Made by a program: the position numbers and the translations under genes. 64,000 nucleotides of DNA, from positions 1,364,001-1,428,000 of the forward strand of contig JBANDB010000009.1 of the NCBI GenBank assembly GCA_037576215.1. The letters run 5' to 3'. Positions 23,773-34,869 of the stretch are shown here, in pieces. Every line of letters starts with the position of its first letter. The stretch's first letter is position 1. The notes under the pieces are model-generated. The model had not been told where the DNA came from. It was given only the letters and a program-made list of their open reading frames with translations, and ran no database searches. This DNA is from Armillaria gallica. Lineage: Eukaryota; Basidiomycota; Agaricomycetes; Agaricales; Physalacriaceae.

Positions 23773-24240
23773 ATGAATTCCCTCCAGAAGCATACTTTGG
23801 AAGTCGAAATGTTGTCCCTCACCCCCCTCACCCTCGAAATCGTGCGCCCCCTCTGTACCCGTGGATACTTAAATCAATGTGCCGTGTCCCCGGTATGTTA
23901 TTCATTATAAGTATTTGTGCTCCGCGTGCTAATTCTGAACTAGAGCTTAGACGACAACATAGAGCATGTTGAGTGGAAAATTAAAGTTCTGGAAGACGTC
24001 GAGGTAAAAGTGGCCGGGAAGAATAAGGATACCTTGGATTCGAAGAAGTTCGCACGATAGCCAAACGTAAGGCGAAAGAGATGGGCGATTGCAGCGAGTG
24101 GTATAAACTTGAGGAGCTACACGAACTTCGGCTTCGGTGTTCTAAGCTGTTGACTCAATTTGTTACTCTCAGAAGGGTATGTGTCTACTGTATATTTCTT
24201 GCCCAGAAATCTAATGCTCGATCCGTGAATGTAGACGTAA
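23773..24240 (+). pseudogene. Frameshifted mirror copy of the 119-residue gene
   Basis: Same sequence as the minus-strand gene at 30853-31321, but one C is missing near 24040 (TTGGATTCGAAG here versus TTGGATTCCGAAG). The second exon therefore loses frame after KDTLD. First exon 23773-23892 and the splice sites are unchanged. Confidence 0.6.
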
Positions 24241-24583
24241 ACTTGTCCCCTGGCACGCAGTTCAAATTGTTAGAACTACTTCGCTCCTTTATAAAATTGA
24301 CAATGAAAAGTATTGTTATTATACGGTGAACGTCATACATACGATTTGCATATGATAGACTATCGGGGTTTCTGGCAGCTTTACCGCTACTTACCGTACC
24401 ATACCGTACCTTTCCTTTCTTTACCGATTACTACCACGTCGACATACTAGGTTTAAATGGGTCTGTCTTTTCGTTCCATTCCCGGGCTCGAACCTCATCG
24501 TGAACAACACCAGAGATGAAGAACGGGGCATGGACAGCCAATAGATGTGAGTAGGCACCACAAGGATGGTACAGTGAAGACCA

Positions 24584-25087
24584 CTAGATGGAAGTCACAG
24601 CATGGTTGTGCCAAATGGAAATCCCCTTCGCGTTCCCCACCATCACAGACGGCGGTATCCATGTACACTGGTTAGGAATGGGGTGGCGGCGGGGGTGGAT
24701 GTCATCGATGCCGATGGAGGATGAGAGCAAGCTTGTGGTCGCGATATTGGCAGATGCCCTCATTGGTGGAATGTTGGCCATAGACGCCAGTGTTGTTTCA
24801 GTTGTTGTCCTCTGTCTGCAGATGGAGGCCAATGGGACATCAGAAGGCATGCTCTTGGACCTTGGTGGGTGCACAGCGACAATTGGCACCGATAATCCGC
24901 CACTGCCACTGTCGCATGTGCCCTGACCACAGTGTGGACATGGCGTATGCATTGGGATATCACAAGCATCTCCATCCTTTGATAATCCTAGAGGAGACGA
25001 GAGAACCATGTGGCTATTATGACCAGCTGATGGGTCAAAATTTTTAGAAAGCCACCAGTATGTGTATAAATAAAGAAGAAGAATCAA
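24584..25087 (-). CDS. Hypothetical 167-residue frame (left-arm copy)
   Basis: Identical to the frame at 30006-30509. It has a Cys/Gly/Ser-rich stretch (PCPHCGQGTCDSGSGG). No family recognised and no counterpart in the third repeat copy. It may be an accidental open frame preserved by arm homogenisation. Confidence 0.25.
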   Translation of the reverse strand: MILLLYLYTYWWLSKNFDPSAGHNSHMVLSSPLGLSKDGDACDIPMHTPCPHCGQGTCDSGSGGLSVPIVAVHPPRSKSMPSDVPLASICRQRTTTETTLASMANIPPMRASANIATTSLLSSSIGIDDIHPRRHPIPNQCTWIPPSVMVGNAKGISIWHNHAVTSI

Positions 25088-25314
25088 TGCTTCACAAACA
25101 GAGGTCCTGAAGAGTCATAAATGGAAGAGGAAATACAGACAGATGGCCATAATAATAAATTTCTCCTCACGTCTGCCGTCGTTTGGCCAAATTTATATAC
25201 CGGAAGAGAAAAGAGCCTGTGTCATCGAGGCATTAAGCAATTTGAATCAGAAACATGTTAAAAATATGTCGGCCAAGCACGAGCTGGAGAATAGATGCAT
25301 AACTAAATAATCTG

Positions 25315-26416
25315 TTACAGTGCCTTGCAGCCAAATGAACCCATGCAATCCCCTTTTCGACTACTTGAACAACTACAGCCAGGACCCTGAATACAAAACT
25401 TCAATAAACACCCAAGTAACAACCACAGATAAGTAGTAATGCTGTACCGTATACCAAAGTGGCCTGTCCATGCACTTCCCCCCAACCACTGGGTGCTGTT
25501 CGTATTTATTTGCAGGAAGATGTTTGACAAGCTCCAGATAAGTTGGTAATTTCGAGCCTTCCAAGTCAGCTGGCTCCGCAATTATTGACTTGAGAGAAGA
25601 GAGAAGTGTGGAAGTGAAAACACCACAACCTGAATCGCCTGGCACTTCTGTCACATACTCATAGGCCTGACATGCTGCCAAGAATACGTGTGATATCACA
25701 GGAATGACAGCCATCCAATCTACTGTGGATATAGATTGATATCGAGGAGAACCGTCTTTGGTTTTCAATTCTCCCAATTTCTTGTCGGCAGTGGCAAACA
25801 TATCTGCAATTGAAGTGCACTCAGATAGAGGCTTTACAAAGTGCCTTCCTTGGATTGATCCTTCTGGGACTCTGGTCTGACCTGAGGAGTGGCAGCAGTC
25901 TAATATGATGGTAATATGATGTCCTTTAGTGCAACTGATTTTGTCGAGAATGGTGTAGAGCTCTCGATCACTGATGCCAGGGATGGGTTTAGAATTACCG
26001 TCGTTGGCTTCGGTGGTGTTACAATCCATGGGGCACAGGGCTTCGATGGTCCCACTGCCCAGAGCTTCCGATGCGAATGTGGGATGGTCTATGCAACGAT
26101 AAACTGTGCTGTGTCTGGCGTAATAGATGATGATATTGTCACCGTAATGTATCTGGGGATTCGTAGAGAGATCAAGAAGTGTGCCAATGATGTTGGCATG
26201 AATGGGTCGGAGGATGCTGGATGCATTACTGGGCTGAGGACTGAGGAGGAGCTTGACATGATCTTCCAGGACACCCATGTTTGTCGTCAAGTAGTGGAAA
26301 ACATTGGTGGCATTGCGTATGCAGCCATGTAAGGCGTCTTGCGTAGGATACTCATCAATGCCAATAACGACCACCCAAAATTGACGCTGGTTTTCCAAGT
26401 CAACAACACTGAGGGG
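25315..26416 (-). pseudogene. Metacaspase copy 2 (left arm), altered catalytic-His motif
   Basis: Predicted exons are 26416-25448 and 25386-25315, with an upstream exon suggested by the acceptor at 26417-26418. The reading frame is open (FWVVVIGIDEY, HGCIRNATN, ILDCCHSSGQTR). The His motif reads YYARHST where copy 1 has YYAGHGT. Both Gly codons were changed by G-to-A steps within CpG (GCCGGACACGGC to GCCAGACACAGC). The His and Cys themselves remain. Protease activity is doubtful because the two glycines flanking His are near-invariant in clan CD. The C-terminal exon adds a Cys/Ser-rich tail (GPGCSCSSSRKGDC). I call it a probable pseudogene or a pseudo-enzyme. Confidence 0.6.
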
Positions 26417-26877
26417 CTAAAATTCTTGTCAGTACTGCAATATCTATGCCAAATTCTGATGACTTGGACATGGCACGCACTCATGCTCAAGCTCCCACTG
26501 CTATGATCCGCTGTCTCAGTGGGCTCCTTCACTGGCAGGTTCAAAGGCGAATTCATGTCGAAGAAGAGGTTTTCTCAGCTAATACAGCCATTCAAACATT
26601 CCTCCCATATATATACAGAAAGAAGTCTTTATAGTGTTCTGTTATCTTGGATGTGAGCAAATCAAAATTATCCTTGTGACCAATGCAACCAGCTATCTGG
26701 TTCACCGGGCCTTGCTGAAGGCTGTGTTGCTGCTAAGAATAATGGATATGGTGAATTCACACACCGCACTGTATGCGATGATTGTAAATCTAAGAGTGAT
26801 AGAATGTGTGGTGTACCACAGTTGGCAAAGGAGGCTCACACATCAAAATGGTTGTATTGCACTCCTGGTTGGTGACT

Positions 26878-28215
26878 GATTAGCGTTGGTCAAAATGCAA
26901 GAGAAACTGGAATAGAGAAGAAATCTTGATGCATTCTTTTCACCCTGGCAAAACACGTTGGCATTACCATTAAAGGGAGTCCTGATGCATTTTACTGTAG
27001 TTCCGGGTCCTTGTCGTGTTTGCCATAACTGTAATCCATTTCTGCAACTCGCTTCATTTCAGTCCAGACCCGCCATCCTAACAGTATTGTCCAAGCTTGA
27101 TGGAAGTGCAATCCTCATTGTTCTCATCTTCATATTCTCCAGCCTCTAACTCCTTGAGACAGCTGAGATCAAGAGAGTCATTGCTTTCTTCATCTGCTGA
27201 AGCAGATCCAATGTTTTTGGGATGGTCATCAGGACGGACCTGGTCCTCGAAGCCAGTATGCATGTACTCCTAGGCATAATGTAAGTATATAGCCAGCGGG
27301 AAAGCTCAACCAAGGTAAAAGTATGCACCACAGTATCATTGTATGGTGTCAAAGAGAAGCTTTATGGCACTGAGAAGCCCAATTGTGCCGTTTGTAAGGC
27401 TTTTGAAATTGCAAGCCCGAGCCTTGAGCCCAAGCCTGCTCGGGCTCAGGCCTGGCTCAGGCTCAGGCTCAGGCTCAGGCCTGGGCTTCATACATGACAG
27501 GAACGGGGCTGCAGTGGGCTTCAGAATGGTTTTGTTTTGATGACTAGGGGTTATATACAATCAGTTGTAACTATACCACATACTGATGTGAATTTAGAGG
27601 TTTGTCAGGGTGTTAAAAAAAACGAAATAGTAGCAAGAAGAAATGAAAACATATCTAATTTTTACTCCTTCGCAAGCTCATCCAGCACATACATATCCAG
27701 TCCACATCAAAGATAGTCCACCTAATCTATTTCAGAATTGTTCTCGTGGTCAAAGTCAGTCAGCGATGTCAGTATCGTTCAAGTATTGTCTTGTGTTGAG
27801 GCTTTCATTGATGATAGATGGAAAGAAAGATCGGCAAGTTCTGGAGTTTCGATCTGGGATGTATGGACCATTCTCTCCTTCCTGATTAACCGCATATTTG
27901 CTCCAAAAGCCTCATAATATGTACGTCAAAAGCCCGGGCTCAAACCTCAGGCTCAGGCTTTCTAATTATGAAGCCTGAGCCTGAGCCCTTCCCCAGGGCT
28001 CAGGTTCACATGGTCTTGCACATAGTCGGACATGATATTGATGCGCGTCGAAGATTACAAAGCATATAGAGGTATGTATGAAGAAAAAAGAAGTAGCAGA
28101 TAGTCATGGTAGAGGAGTTAATGGAGGGAAAACGAGGCTCATTGAAACAGCCCTGTTTGGCCTCAATCGGGAGCCTCCCTCAGCATCTGTTTGCCAAGAA
28201 GGACCTTGCATTGGG
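26878..28215. repeat. Spacer of the inverted repeat, with GC-rich CAGGCT/AGCCTG arrays
   Basis: 1338 bp between the arms. It contains a run of GGCTCA/CAGGCT hexamers at about 27405-27490 and an inverted counterpart at about 27925-28010 (AAGCCCGGGCTC, GAAGCCTGAGCCTGAGCC). They resemble the subterminal repeats of hAT elements. An acidic minus-strand frame (27078-27263) is not recognised. Likely a decayed transposon, but I could not find its terminal repeats. Confidence 0.5.
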
Positions 28216-28676
28216 AGTCACCAACCAGGAGTGCAATACAACCATTTTGATGTGTGAGCCTCCTTTGCCAACTGTGGTACACCACACATTCTATCACTCT
28301 TAGATTTACAATCATCGCATACAGTGCGGTGTGTGAATTCACCATATCCATTATTCTTAGCAGCAACACAGCCTTCAGCAAGGCCCGGTGAACCAGATAG
28401 CTGGTTGCATTGGTCACAAGGATAATTTTGATTTGCTCACATCCAAGATAACAGAACACTATAAAGACTTCTTTCTGTATATATATGGGAGGAATGTTTG
28501 AATGGCTGTATTAGCTGAGAAAACCTCTTCTTCGACATGAATTCGCCTTTGAACCTGCCAGTGAAGGAGCCCACTGAGACAGCGGATCATAGCAGTGGGA
28601 GCTTGAGCATGAGTGCGTGCCATGTCCAAGTCATCAGAATTTGGCATAGATATTGCAGTACTGACAAGAATTTTAG

Positions 28677-29778
28677 CCCCTCAGTGTTGTTGACTTGGAA
28701 AACCAGCGTCAATTTTGGGTGGTCGTTATTGGCATTGATGAGTATCCTACGCAAGACGCCTTACATGGCTGCATACGCAATGCCACCAATGTTTTCCACT
28801 ACTTGACGACAAACATGGGTGTCCTGGAAGATCATGTCAAGCTCCTCCTCAGTCCTCAGCCCAGTAATGCATCCAGCATCCTCCGACCCATTCATGCCAA
28901 CATCATTGGCACACTTCTTGATCTCTCTACGAATCCCCAGATACATTACGGTGACAATATCATCATCTATTACGCCAGACACAGCACAGTTTATCGTTGC
29001 ATAGACCATCCCACATTCGCATCGGAAGCTCTGGGCAGTGGGACCATCGAAGCCCTGTGCCCCATGGATTGTAACACCACCGAAGCCAACGACGGTAATT
29101 CTAAACCCATCCCTGGCATCAGTGATCGAGAGCTCTACACCATTCTCGACAAAATCAGTTGCACTAAAGGACATCATATTACCATCATATTAGACTGCTG
29201 CCACTCCTCAGGTCAGACCAGAGTCCCAGAAGGATCAATCCAAGGAAGGCACTTTGTAAAGCCTCTATCTGAGTGCACTTCAATTGCAGATATGTTTGCC
29301 ACTGCCGACAAGAAATTGGGAGAATTGAAAACCAAAGACGGTTCTCCTCGATATCAATCTATATCCACAGTAGATTGGATGGCTGTCATTCCTGTGATAT
29401 CACACGTATTCTTGGCAGCATGTCAGGCCTATGAGTATGTGACAGAAGTGCCAGGCGATTCAGGTTGTGGTGTTTTCACTTCCACACTTCTCTCTTCTCT
29501 CAAGTCAATAATTGCGGAGCCAGCTGACTTGGAAGGCTCGAAATTACCAACTTATCTGGAGCTTGTCAAACATCTTCCTGCAAATAAATACGAACAGCAC
29601 CCAGTGGTTGGGGGGAAGTGCATGGACAGGCCACTTTGGTATACGGTACAGCATTACTACTTATCTGTGGTTGTTACTTGGGTGTTTATTGAAGTTTTGT
29701 ATTCAGGGTCCTGGCTGTAGTTGTTCAAGTAGTCGAAAAGGGGATTGCATGGGTTCATTTGGCTGCAAGGCACTGTAA
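28677..29778 (+). pseudogene. Metacaspase copy 3 (right arm), identical to copy 2
   Basis: Predicted exons are 28677-29645 and 29707-29778; acceptors AATTTTAG (28675-28676) and TATTCAG (29705-29706). The protein is identical to copy 2, including the altered YYARHST motif and intact DCCHSS. A possible N-terminal exon starts at ATG 28537 (MNSPLNLPVKEP..), but I could not find a consensus donor that keeps frame. Being identical to copy 2 while both differ widely from copy 1 means the damage was present before the arms were made identical. Confidence 0.6.
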
Positions 29779-30005
29779 CAGATTATTTAGTTATGCATCT
29801 ATTCTCCAGCTCGTGCTTGGCCGACATATTTTTAACATGTTTCTGATTCAAATTGCTTAATGCCTCGATGACACAGGCTCTTTTCTCTTCCGGTATATAA
29901 ATTTGGCCAAACGACGGCAGACGTGAGGAGAAATTTATTATTATGGCCATCTGTCTGTATTTCCTCTTCCATTTATGACTCTTCAGGACCTCTGTTTGTG
30001 AAGCA

Positions 30006-30509
30006 TTGATTCTTCTTCTTTATTTATACACATACTGGTGGCTTTCTAAAAATTTTGACCCATCAGCTGGTCATAATAGCCACATGGTTCTCTCGTCTCC
30101 TCTAGGATTATCAAAGGATGGAGATGCTTGTGATATCCCAATGCATACGCCATGTCCACACTGTGGTCAGGGCACATGCGACAGTGGCAGTGGCGGATTA
30201 TCGGTGCCAATTGTCGCTGTGCACCCACCAAGGTCCAAGAGCATGCCTTCTGATGTCCCATTGGCCTCCATCTGCAGACAGAGGACAACAACTGAAACAA
30301 CACTGGCGTCTATGGCCAACATTCCACCAATGAGGGCATCTGCCAATATCGCGACCACAAGCTTGCTCTCATCCTCCATCGGCATCGATGACATCCACCC
30401 CCGCCGCCACCCCATTCCTAACCAGTGTACATGGATACCGCCGTCTGTGATGGTGGGGAACGCGAAGGGGATTTCCATTTGGCACAACCATGCTGTGACT
30501 TCCATCTAG
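30006..30509 (+). CDS. Hypothetical 167-residue frame (right-arm copy)
   Basis: Mirror of 24584-25087, identical. Begins with a hydrophobic stretch (MILLLYLYTYWWL). Nothing else recognisable. Low confidence that it is a gene. Confidence 0.25.
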   Translation: MILLLYLYTYWWLSKNFDPSAGHNSHMVLSSPLGLSKDGDACDIPMHTPCPHCGQGTCDSGSGGLSVPIVAVHPPRSKSMPSDVPLASICRQRTTTETTLASMANIPPMRASANIATTSLLSSSIGIDDIHPRRHPIPNQCTWIPPSVMVGNAKGISIWHNHAVTSI

Positions 30510-30852
30510 TGGTCTTCACTGTACCATCCTTGTGGTGCCTACTCACATCTATTGGCTGTCCATGCCCCGTTCTTCATCTCTGGTGTTGTTCACGATGAGG
30601 TTCGAGCCCGGGAATGGAACGAAAAGACAGACCCATTTAAACCTAGTATGTCGACGTGGTAGTAATCGGTAAAGAAAGGAAAGGTACGGTATGGTACGGT
30701 AAGTAGCGGTAAAGCTGCCAGAAACCCCGATAGTCTATCATATGCAAATCGTATGTATGACGTTCACCGTATAATAACAATACTTTTCATTGTCAATTTT
30801 ATAAAGGAGCGAAGTAGTTCTAACAATTTGAACTGCGTGCCAGGGGACAAGT

Positions 30853-31321
30853 TTACGTCTACATTCACGGATCGAGCATTAGATTTCTGGGCAAGAAATA
30901 TACAGTAGACACATACCCTTCTGAGAGTAACAAATTGAGTCAACAGCTTAGAACACCGAAGCCGAAGTTCGTGTAGCTCCTCAAGTTTATACCACTCGCT
31001 GCAATCGCCCATCTCTTTCGCCTTACGTTTGGCTATCGTGCGAACTTCTTCGGAATCCAAGGTATCCTTATTCTTCCCGGCCACTTTTACCTCGACGTCT
31101 TCCAGAACTTTAATTTTCCACTCAACATGCTCTATGTTGTCGTCTAAGCTCTAGTTCAGAATTAGCACGCGGAGCACAAATACTTATAATGAATAACATA
31201 CCGGGGACACGGCACATTGATTTAAGTATCCACGGGTACAGAGGGGGCGCACGATTTCGAGGGTGAGGGGGGTGAGGGACAACATTTCGACTTCCAAAGT
31301 ATGCTTCTGGAGGGAATTCAT
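30853..31321 (-). CDS. Small charged protein of unknown function (119 aa), intact copy
   Basis: Predicted exons are 31321-31202, 31150-30917 and 30858-30853, with consensus introns GTATGTTATT..ACTAG and GTATGTGTC..TGTAG. Total 360 nt, in frame throughout, ending ACG TAA. The product is hydrophilic, with a helical Lys/Glu-rich centre (KVLEDVEVKVAGKNK; RTIAKRKAKEMG) and a C-terminal LEELHELRLRCSKLL segment. No family recognised. The mirror copy in the left arm carries a one-base deletion. The clean splice sites and the open frame favour a real gene, though expression is unknown. Confidence 0.5.
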
Positions 31322-31559
31322 TGTTTGAATGTGTTAATGAGTGGGGAAAAAGACCTCACTTATATATGAGTAGCATCATGTTGAGGTTGAGGGCAAGACG
31401 CAATGAGATCAACGAACTCACTCGTTTCGTGTTAAAGGGACCGCAGAAGGAGTCAATAACGAAACAACCTACTGCACGCGACTTTGAAGGTGTGACCGCA
31501 TCTGACAAGAAGCACGAACTGCACGCGGATCTCGACCCAGACATTTGAAACATCTATAA

Positions 31560-33690
31560 TGAAAACGATCTGAGAGAGATCTTCAACCATAATACAACCA
31601 TTCCTGAGCGCTGCCATAGACTGCAACGCAGCCATATGGAATGTCAGTATCGGGATAAATGAGGAGCAAGCCACTTGGCGAAAAGGGTCCCTCTTACTTG
31701 TACCGGTCCTGCTGATTTCGGGTCAGTATGAGATAGGGCATCTCCCGGTGGCGTTTTGAGGAACGAGCGAATCTAGCTGTCTCTGCGGCGGAGGGAATCA
31801 ACACGCCACCATTGAACTTGGGATCGAAAATTACATACGATATCTCCGTCCGCACCAATACAGTGCGCCCACATAGACCCACAAGCCTGCAAGTCGACAT
31901 GCACCTGCGGAGATTTTCCCGTATTTAAGGGATAAAGGCGAAAAAAAAACAGGTCGTGACAAATACTGCTGCAGGCATATGATTCTGGCTCTTGGAGCTT
32001 CGGGACGGATGGTCGTCCAAGACTCGGGGGAAAAAACCGACTGTAGAGCGTGTATCAAATGGTCTTCGAGGACGTTTAGGTTTGATGGCCTGGGACATCT
32101 CCGTGTTGCTGAAAGAACAAGAGCCGGTTCTAGACCAAGATGAGCGGAGAGAGATCGCCATGACAATGCGGACTAGACGTCGACGCAAGACGTTCTGGAA
32201 CGACGTGAAAACAACCATGCAAGAAACAAGCTGCCTGATAACTCCCGATAGAAGAGGACACGTCTCCAAAGTCCCTAGTGAAAGAATGATCAATATCAGT
32301 GCGCTGATGGGAATGAGAAGAATTAATTACCGACGTCAATTCTCTCGTACAGATGGTGATAGGTGGTGATGTACATATTTAGTGTTTACTTCCCCTGTTG
32401 CGTACGTAATGTCAGGGACCGACCTTCATTGTGTGGACACTGCCGTGTAATACTACCCTGCTTCAATTAGTTCCCATGCCGCTTTCCATTGCGAAAGAAA
32501 GATCGAAACGATACGATGAGTCGACAGCTTCCCTCCGGCGACTGAGAAGAACGTAAACGGAGGACTGGGATCGAAAACAAGAGGGCGACAACCTGTCTCT
32601 CCGGCGGCGAAGTCTTATGATAGATTTGATCACAAACTATCCAATGGCTAGAGCGCTCGCGGATACAAAGTCGCGATGCCTAGTACGTTTTCAGCACTCG
32701 CCGTCATGCGACCTTTCCACCTACGAGCGCCGCCGCCGCGGCAGATTGACGCTCTGGAGACAGTAGTTTATGTACATGTAGCCGCATATTAGTTTCTATT
32801 GAGTATATTGAGTACACCCAATGGCAAAGGAAATAAGGACGGAATGCTTACTTGCAATATCAGAACTTCAGAGCCTGCACCGAGCCGCTCGCCGCTTGCA
32901 ACTCTGGTCATCTCTCGGTTATCGGCCAGTTGCAATGGCAAACAGTGGGACTGAAGAGGTGTTGAAGGACGATCACGTCGAGTGAAGCAATCGAGCTGCT
33001 CGTTGGCGATACGAGTTCCGCGAGTGTATAATAAAGCCAGGCTAGTTGGCGATAGGCAAAGAGCAATCCCGTCACGCCGTCACATTCACCCTTTTCGGCC
33101 CTTGTCGGCCGACCACATCACCTTCCACCTTTAACCTTATCATATAGCTCGCCGTATCTATATCTAATCGCTACTCACCTCGAAACGACCGAAAATTCGC
33201 TCCAAGCTCATCACGACCTCAAATGCTGCCAATGAAGATCAATCGTGCTGTCTGGACTTAAGTACGGGGGTTGGGATTGATATAGGTGGATGCGAAGGTG
33301 AGTCTACCCGTTATCTGCTACACTTTCATGAGCCTGACAAACCAACGATTTCTTAGCTGCCAACTTTTCGAGTGTTTCACTATTGCAAAGGATCGACTTT
33401 GTAGTTAAAGTCGCTGATCGTCGTCCTCCTCTAAATCATACCATCTGCAGCGGAAGGTTGCTTAGGATTTCTACACTGCCACTGCAAATGGCTGGAGACC
33501 CGGAGGAAAGTAACATTGGCATGAATTGTTCACGCTTCCTGTCATCCATCGGAACGATATGAAGGGCGTTCAACGTACCAAGGACACGAAATTCCATCAT
33601 CTCCGGTCGAATTTTTACCGCCAATCACCTTGAACTGCTGTCTCCATTAAAGTACGATCCATGCCTCGACGCGTCGTTTCGATCACATGC
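31560..33690. other. Outer right arm: no gene called
   Basis: A 125-codon frame (31992-32369) is not kept in the left arm or in the third copy (6020-7165), so it is not supported. The block is shared by all three repeat copies and may derive from a decayed gene or a promoter region. Confidence 0.45.
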
Positions 33691-34039
33691 TCTGCGTGTT
33701 CAAGTTCGTGTCCTTTGTGTAACTACAGATCCATACGAACAGCTCTACAATGTCTTAGGTCAGAACCACCATCATCGCTTTTTTGTCCCTGGTGATGTCG
33801 TCCTAACTATTGAAATGTTCATTTCTAGTTTGGCGAAATTTGTTTTCTGTGCCGAGTTCAGTCGCAGTGGACTAAAAAGATGACTGCCGTACTCGCCATA
33901 GTAGAATTTTGATAACTCGCATGGCACGTAACAAGCTCGGTGAAGATGGAGGATGTGTGGTACAGTTTCCATTACTAGGCTATGCGCGTGGAACATATAC
34001 GACATATAAACATCCTGGAATACACAAAAATTCAGTGGT

Positions 34040-34869
34040 TTAAATTGCAGCATCCACGGGAGTTAAGGCATTTTCAACCGCATCCTCCTCGTTCTCGTCC
34101 GTCACGGTGGCTATACTTTTCTGATGTTCATCGCTGCTATTAAGCTTGCGAACAGGCGAGATACGAGTTCTATTCATGTACCCATCTGGCCCCAGGCTCC
34201 GCATGGCGAAAGCCCATTCCCCTTCTATCAGGCCTTCCCGAATCCCACCATCCACCAATGAATGTTCAAAATCAAACCACTTGACCGAACTGTCCTTTAG
34301 TACCATCACATTCCTAACCCAATAGTCATTCTGCAAGTCCCCATGGAGGATTGATAATTCGTGAAGACACTTAAGCCCTTGAAGAGATTTTTCCCCGAGC
34401 TCCGGCGTGAAATTGTACGGTGTGAGAATCTCTCCGTCGAGATATTGGAGCATGATTGCCTTCTGGTCACCACAAAGTCGCTCTTCTTCTGGTATACGAC
34501 AATCCGAAGGATAAATGAGCCTCGTGGTGAGGCAGCTGCCAAGAAACCGAGGTGCGACGGTGCCAGAGATATGCCGGAGCTTCCTATAGACGTGTACTTC
34601 AGAGCGAAAGTCGTTGCGATAGAAGCCGCGCATTTCGACGATGGGAAACTGAAAGAGGAGGTAAGAATAGTCAAACATAGAGGAATTCGACGCACCACTT
34701 TGACGATGCAACGTTCTCCGCTTTCTAATTTAGCGCAGAAGACAATCGCAATGTCTGATTGACTGAGAATACGCTCAACAACCAAAGTCTTTCCCTTCCA
34801 TTGAAGCTGTAAGTCGAGTTTCCGATGAGGCTCCCTGAGGACGGCTTGGGGAAAGGATACTGTTCCCAT
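34040..34869 (-). CDS. Kinase-like (protein-kinase/APH fold) protein, 260 aa
   Basis: Exons 34869-34696 and 34648-34040. The 47-nt intron (GTGCGTCGAA..CTTTCAG) is exactly in phase, giving 783 nt. Exon 1 gives the N-lobe (TLVVERILSQSD..GERCIVKV, with the candidate ATP-binding Lys in CIVKV). Exon 2 carries VYRKLRHISGTVAPRFLG, a catalytic loop LHGDLQNDYWVRNVMV (HGD..N pattern) and KWFDFEHS at the DFG position (DFE). This arrangement is typical of a large fungal family of kinase-like proteins near aminoglycoside phosphotransferases and small-molecule kinases. Substrate unknown. The C-terminus is acidic and low-complexity. A truncated paralogue lies at 19370-19714 on the other side of the palindrome. 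Confidence 0.75.

Larger units (their letters stand above)
21250..26877 (-). repeat. Left arm of a 12.4-kb inverted repeat
   Basis: Reverse complement of 28216-33690. From 24041 to 26877 mirror positions sum to 55093, and from about 23400 to 24040 to 55094, so a single base is missing in this arm near 24040. The inner part (about 23485-26877) looks otherwise identical where I compared it. The outer part (about 21250-23484) is recognisable but diverged. In the 23221-23484 stretch I compared base by base, all 11 differences are C:G in the right arm and T:A in this arm, and 10 of the 11 are at CpG. Confidence 0.93.
28216..33690 (+). repeat. Right arm of the 12.4-kb inverted repeat
   Basis: Mirror of 21250-26877. 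The inner boundary is sharp: CAAGGAC..GGGAG|TCACCAACC at 28216 versus GGTGACT|GATTAG at 26877. The outer boundary is gradual near 33690 (ACGACGCGTC..GATCACATG shared). This arm keeps the CpG sites in the outer part and the extra C that keeps the 119-residue gene in frame. Confidence 0.93.

Noticed and set aside
27343..27540. Protein with a GSGSGSG run in the palindrome spacer
   Set aside because: The run is just the CAGGCT hexamer array read in one frame.
31992..32369. 125-codon frame in the right outer arm
   Set aside because: Not kept open in the left arm or in the third repeat copy.
21250..33690. Palindrome as a pure assembly artefact
   Set aside because: The outer arms differ by many ordered substitutions and small indels, and the spacer is unique, which a simple fold-back chimera would not produce. 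It cannot be fully excluded for the inner 3.4 kb without reads.
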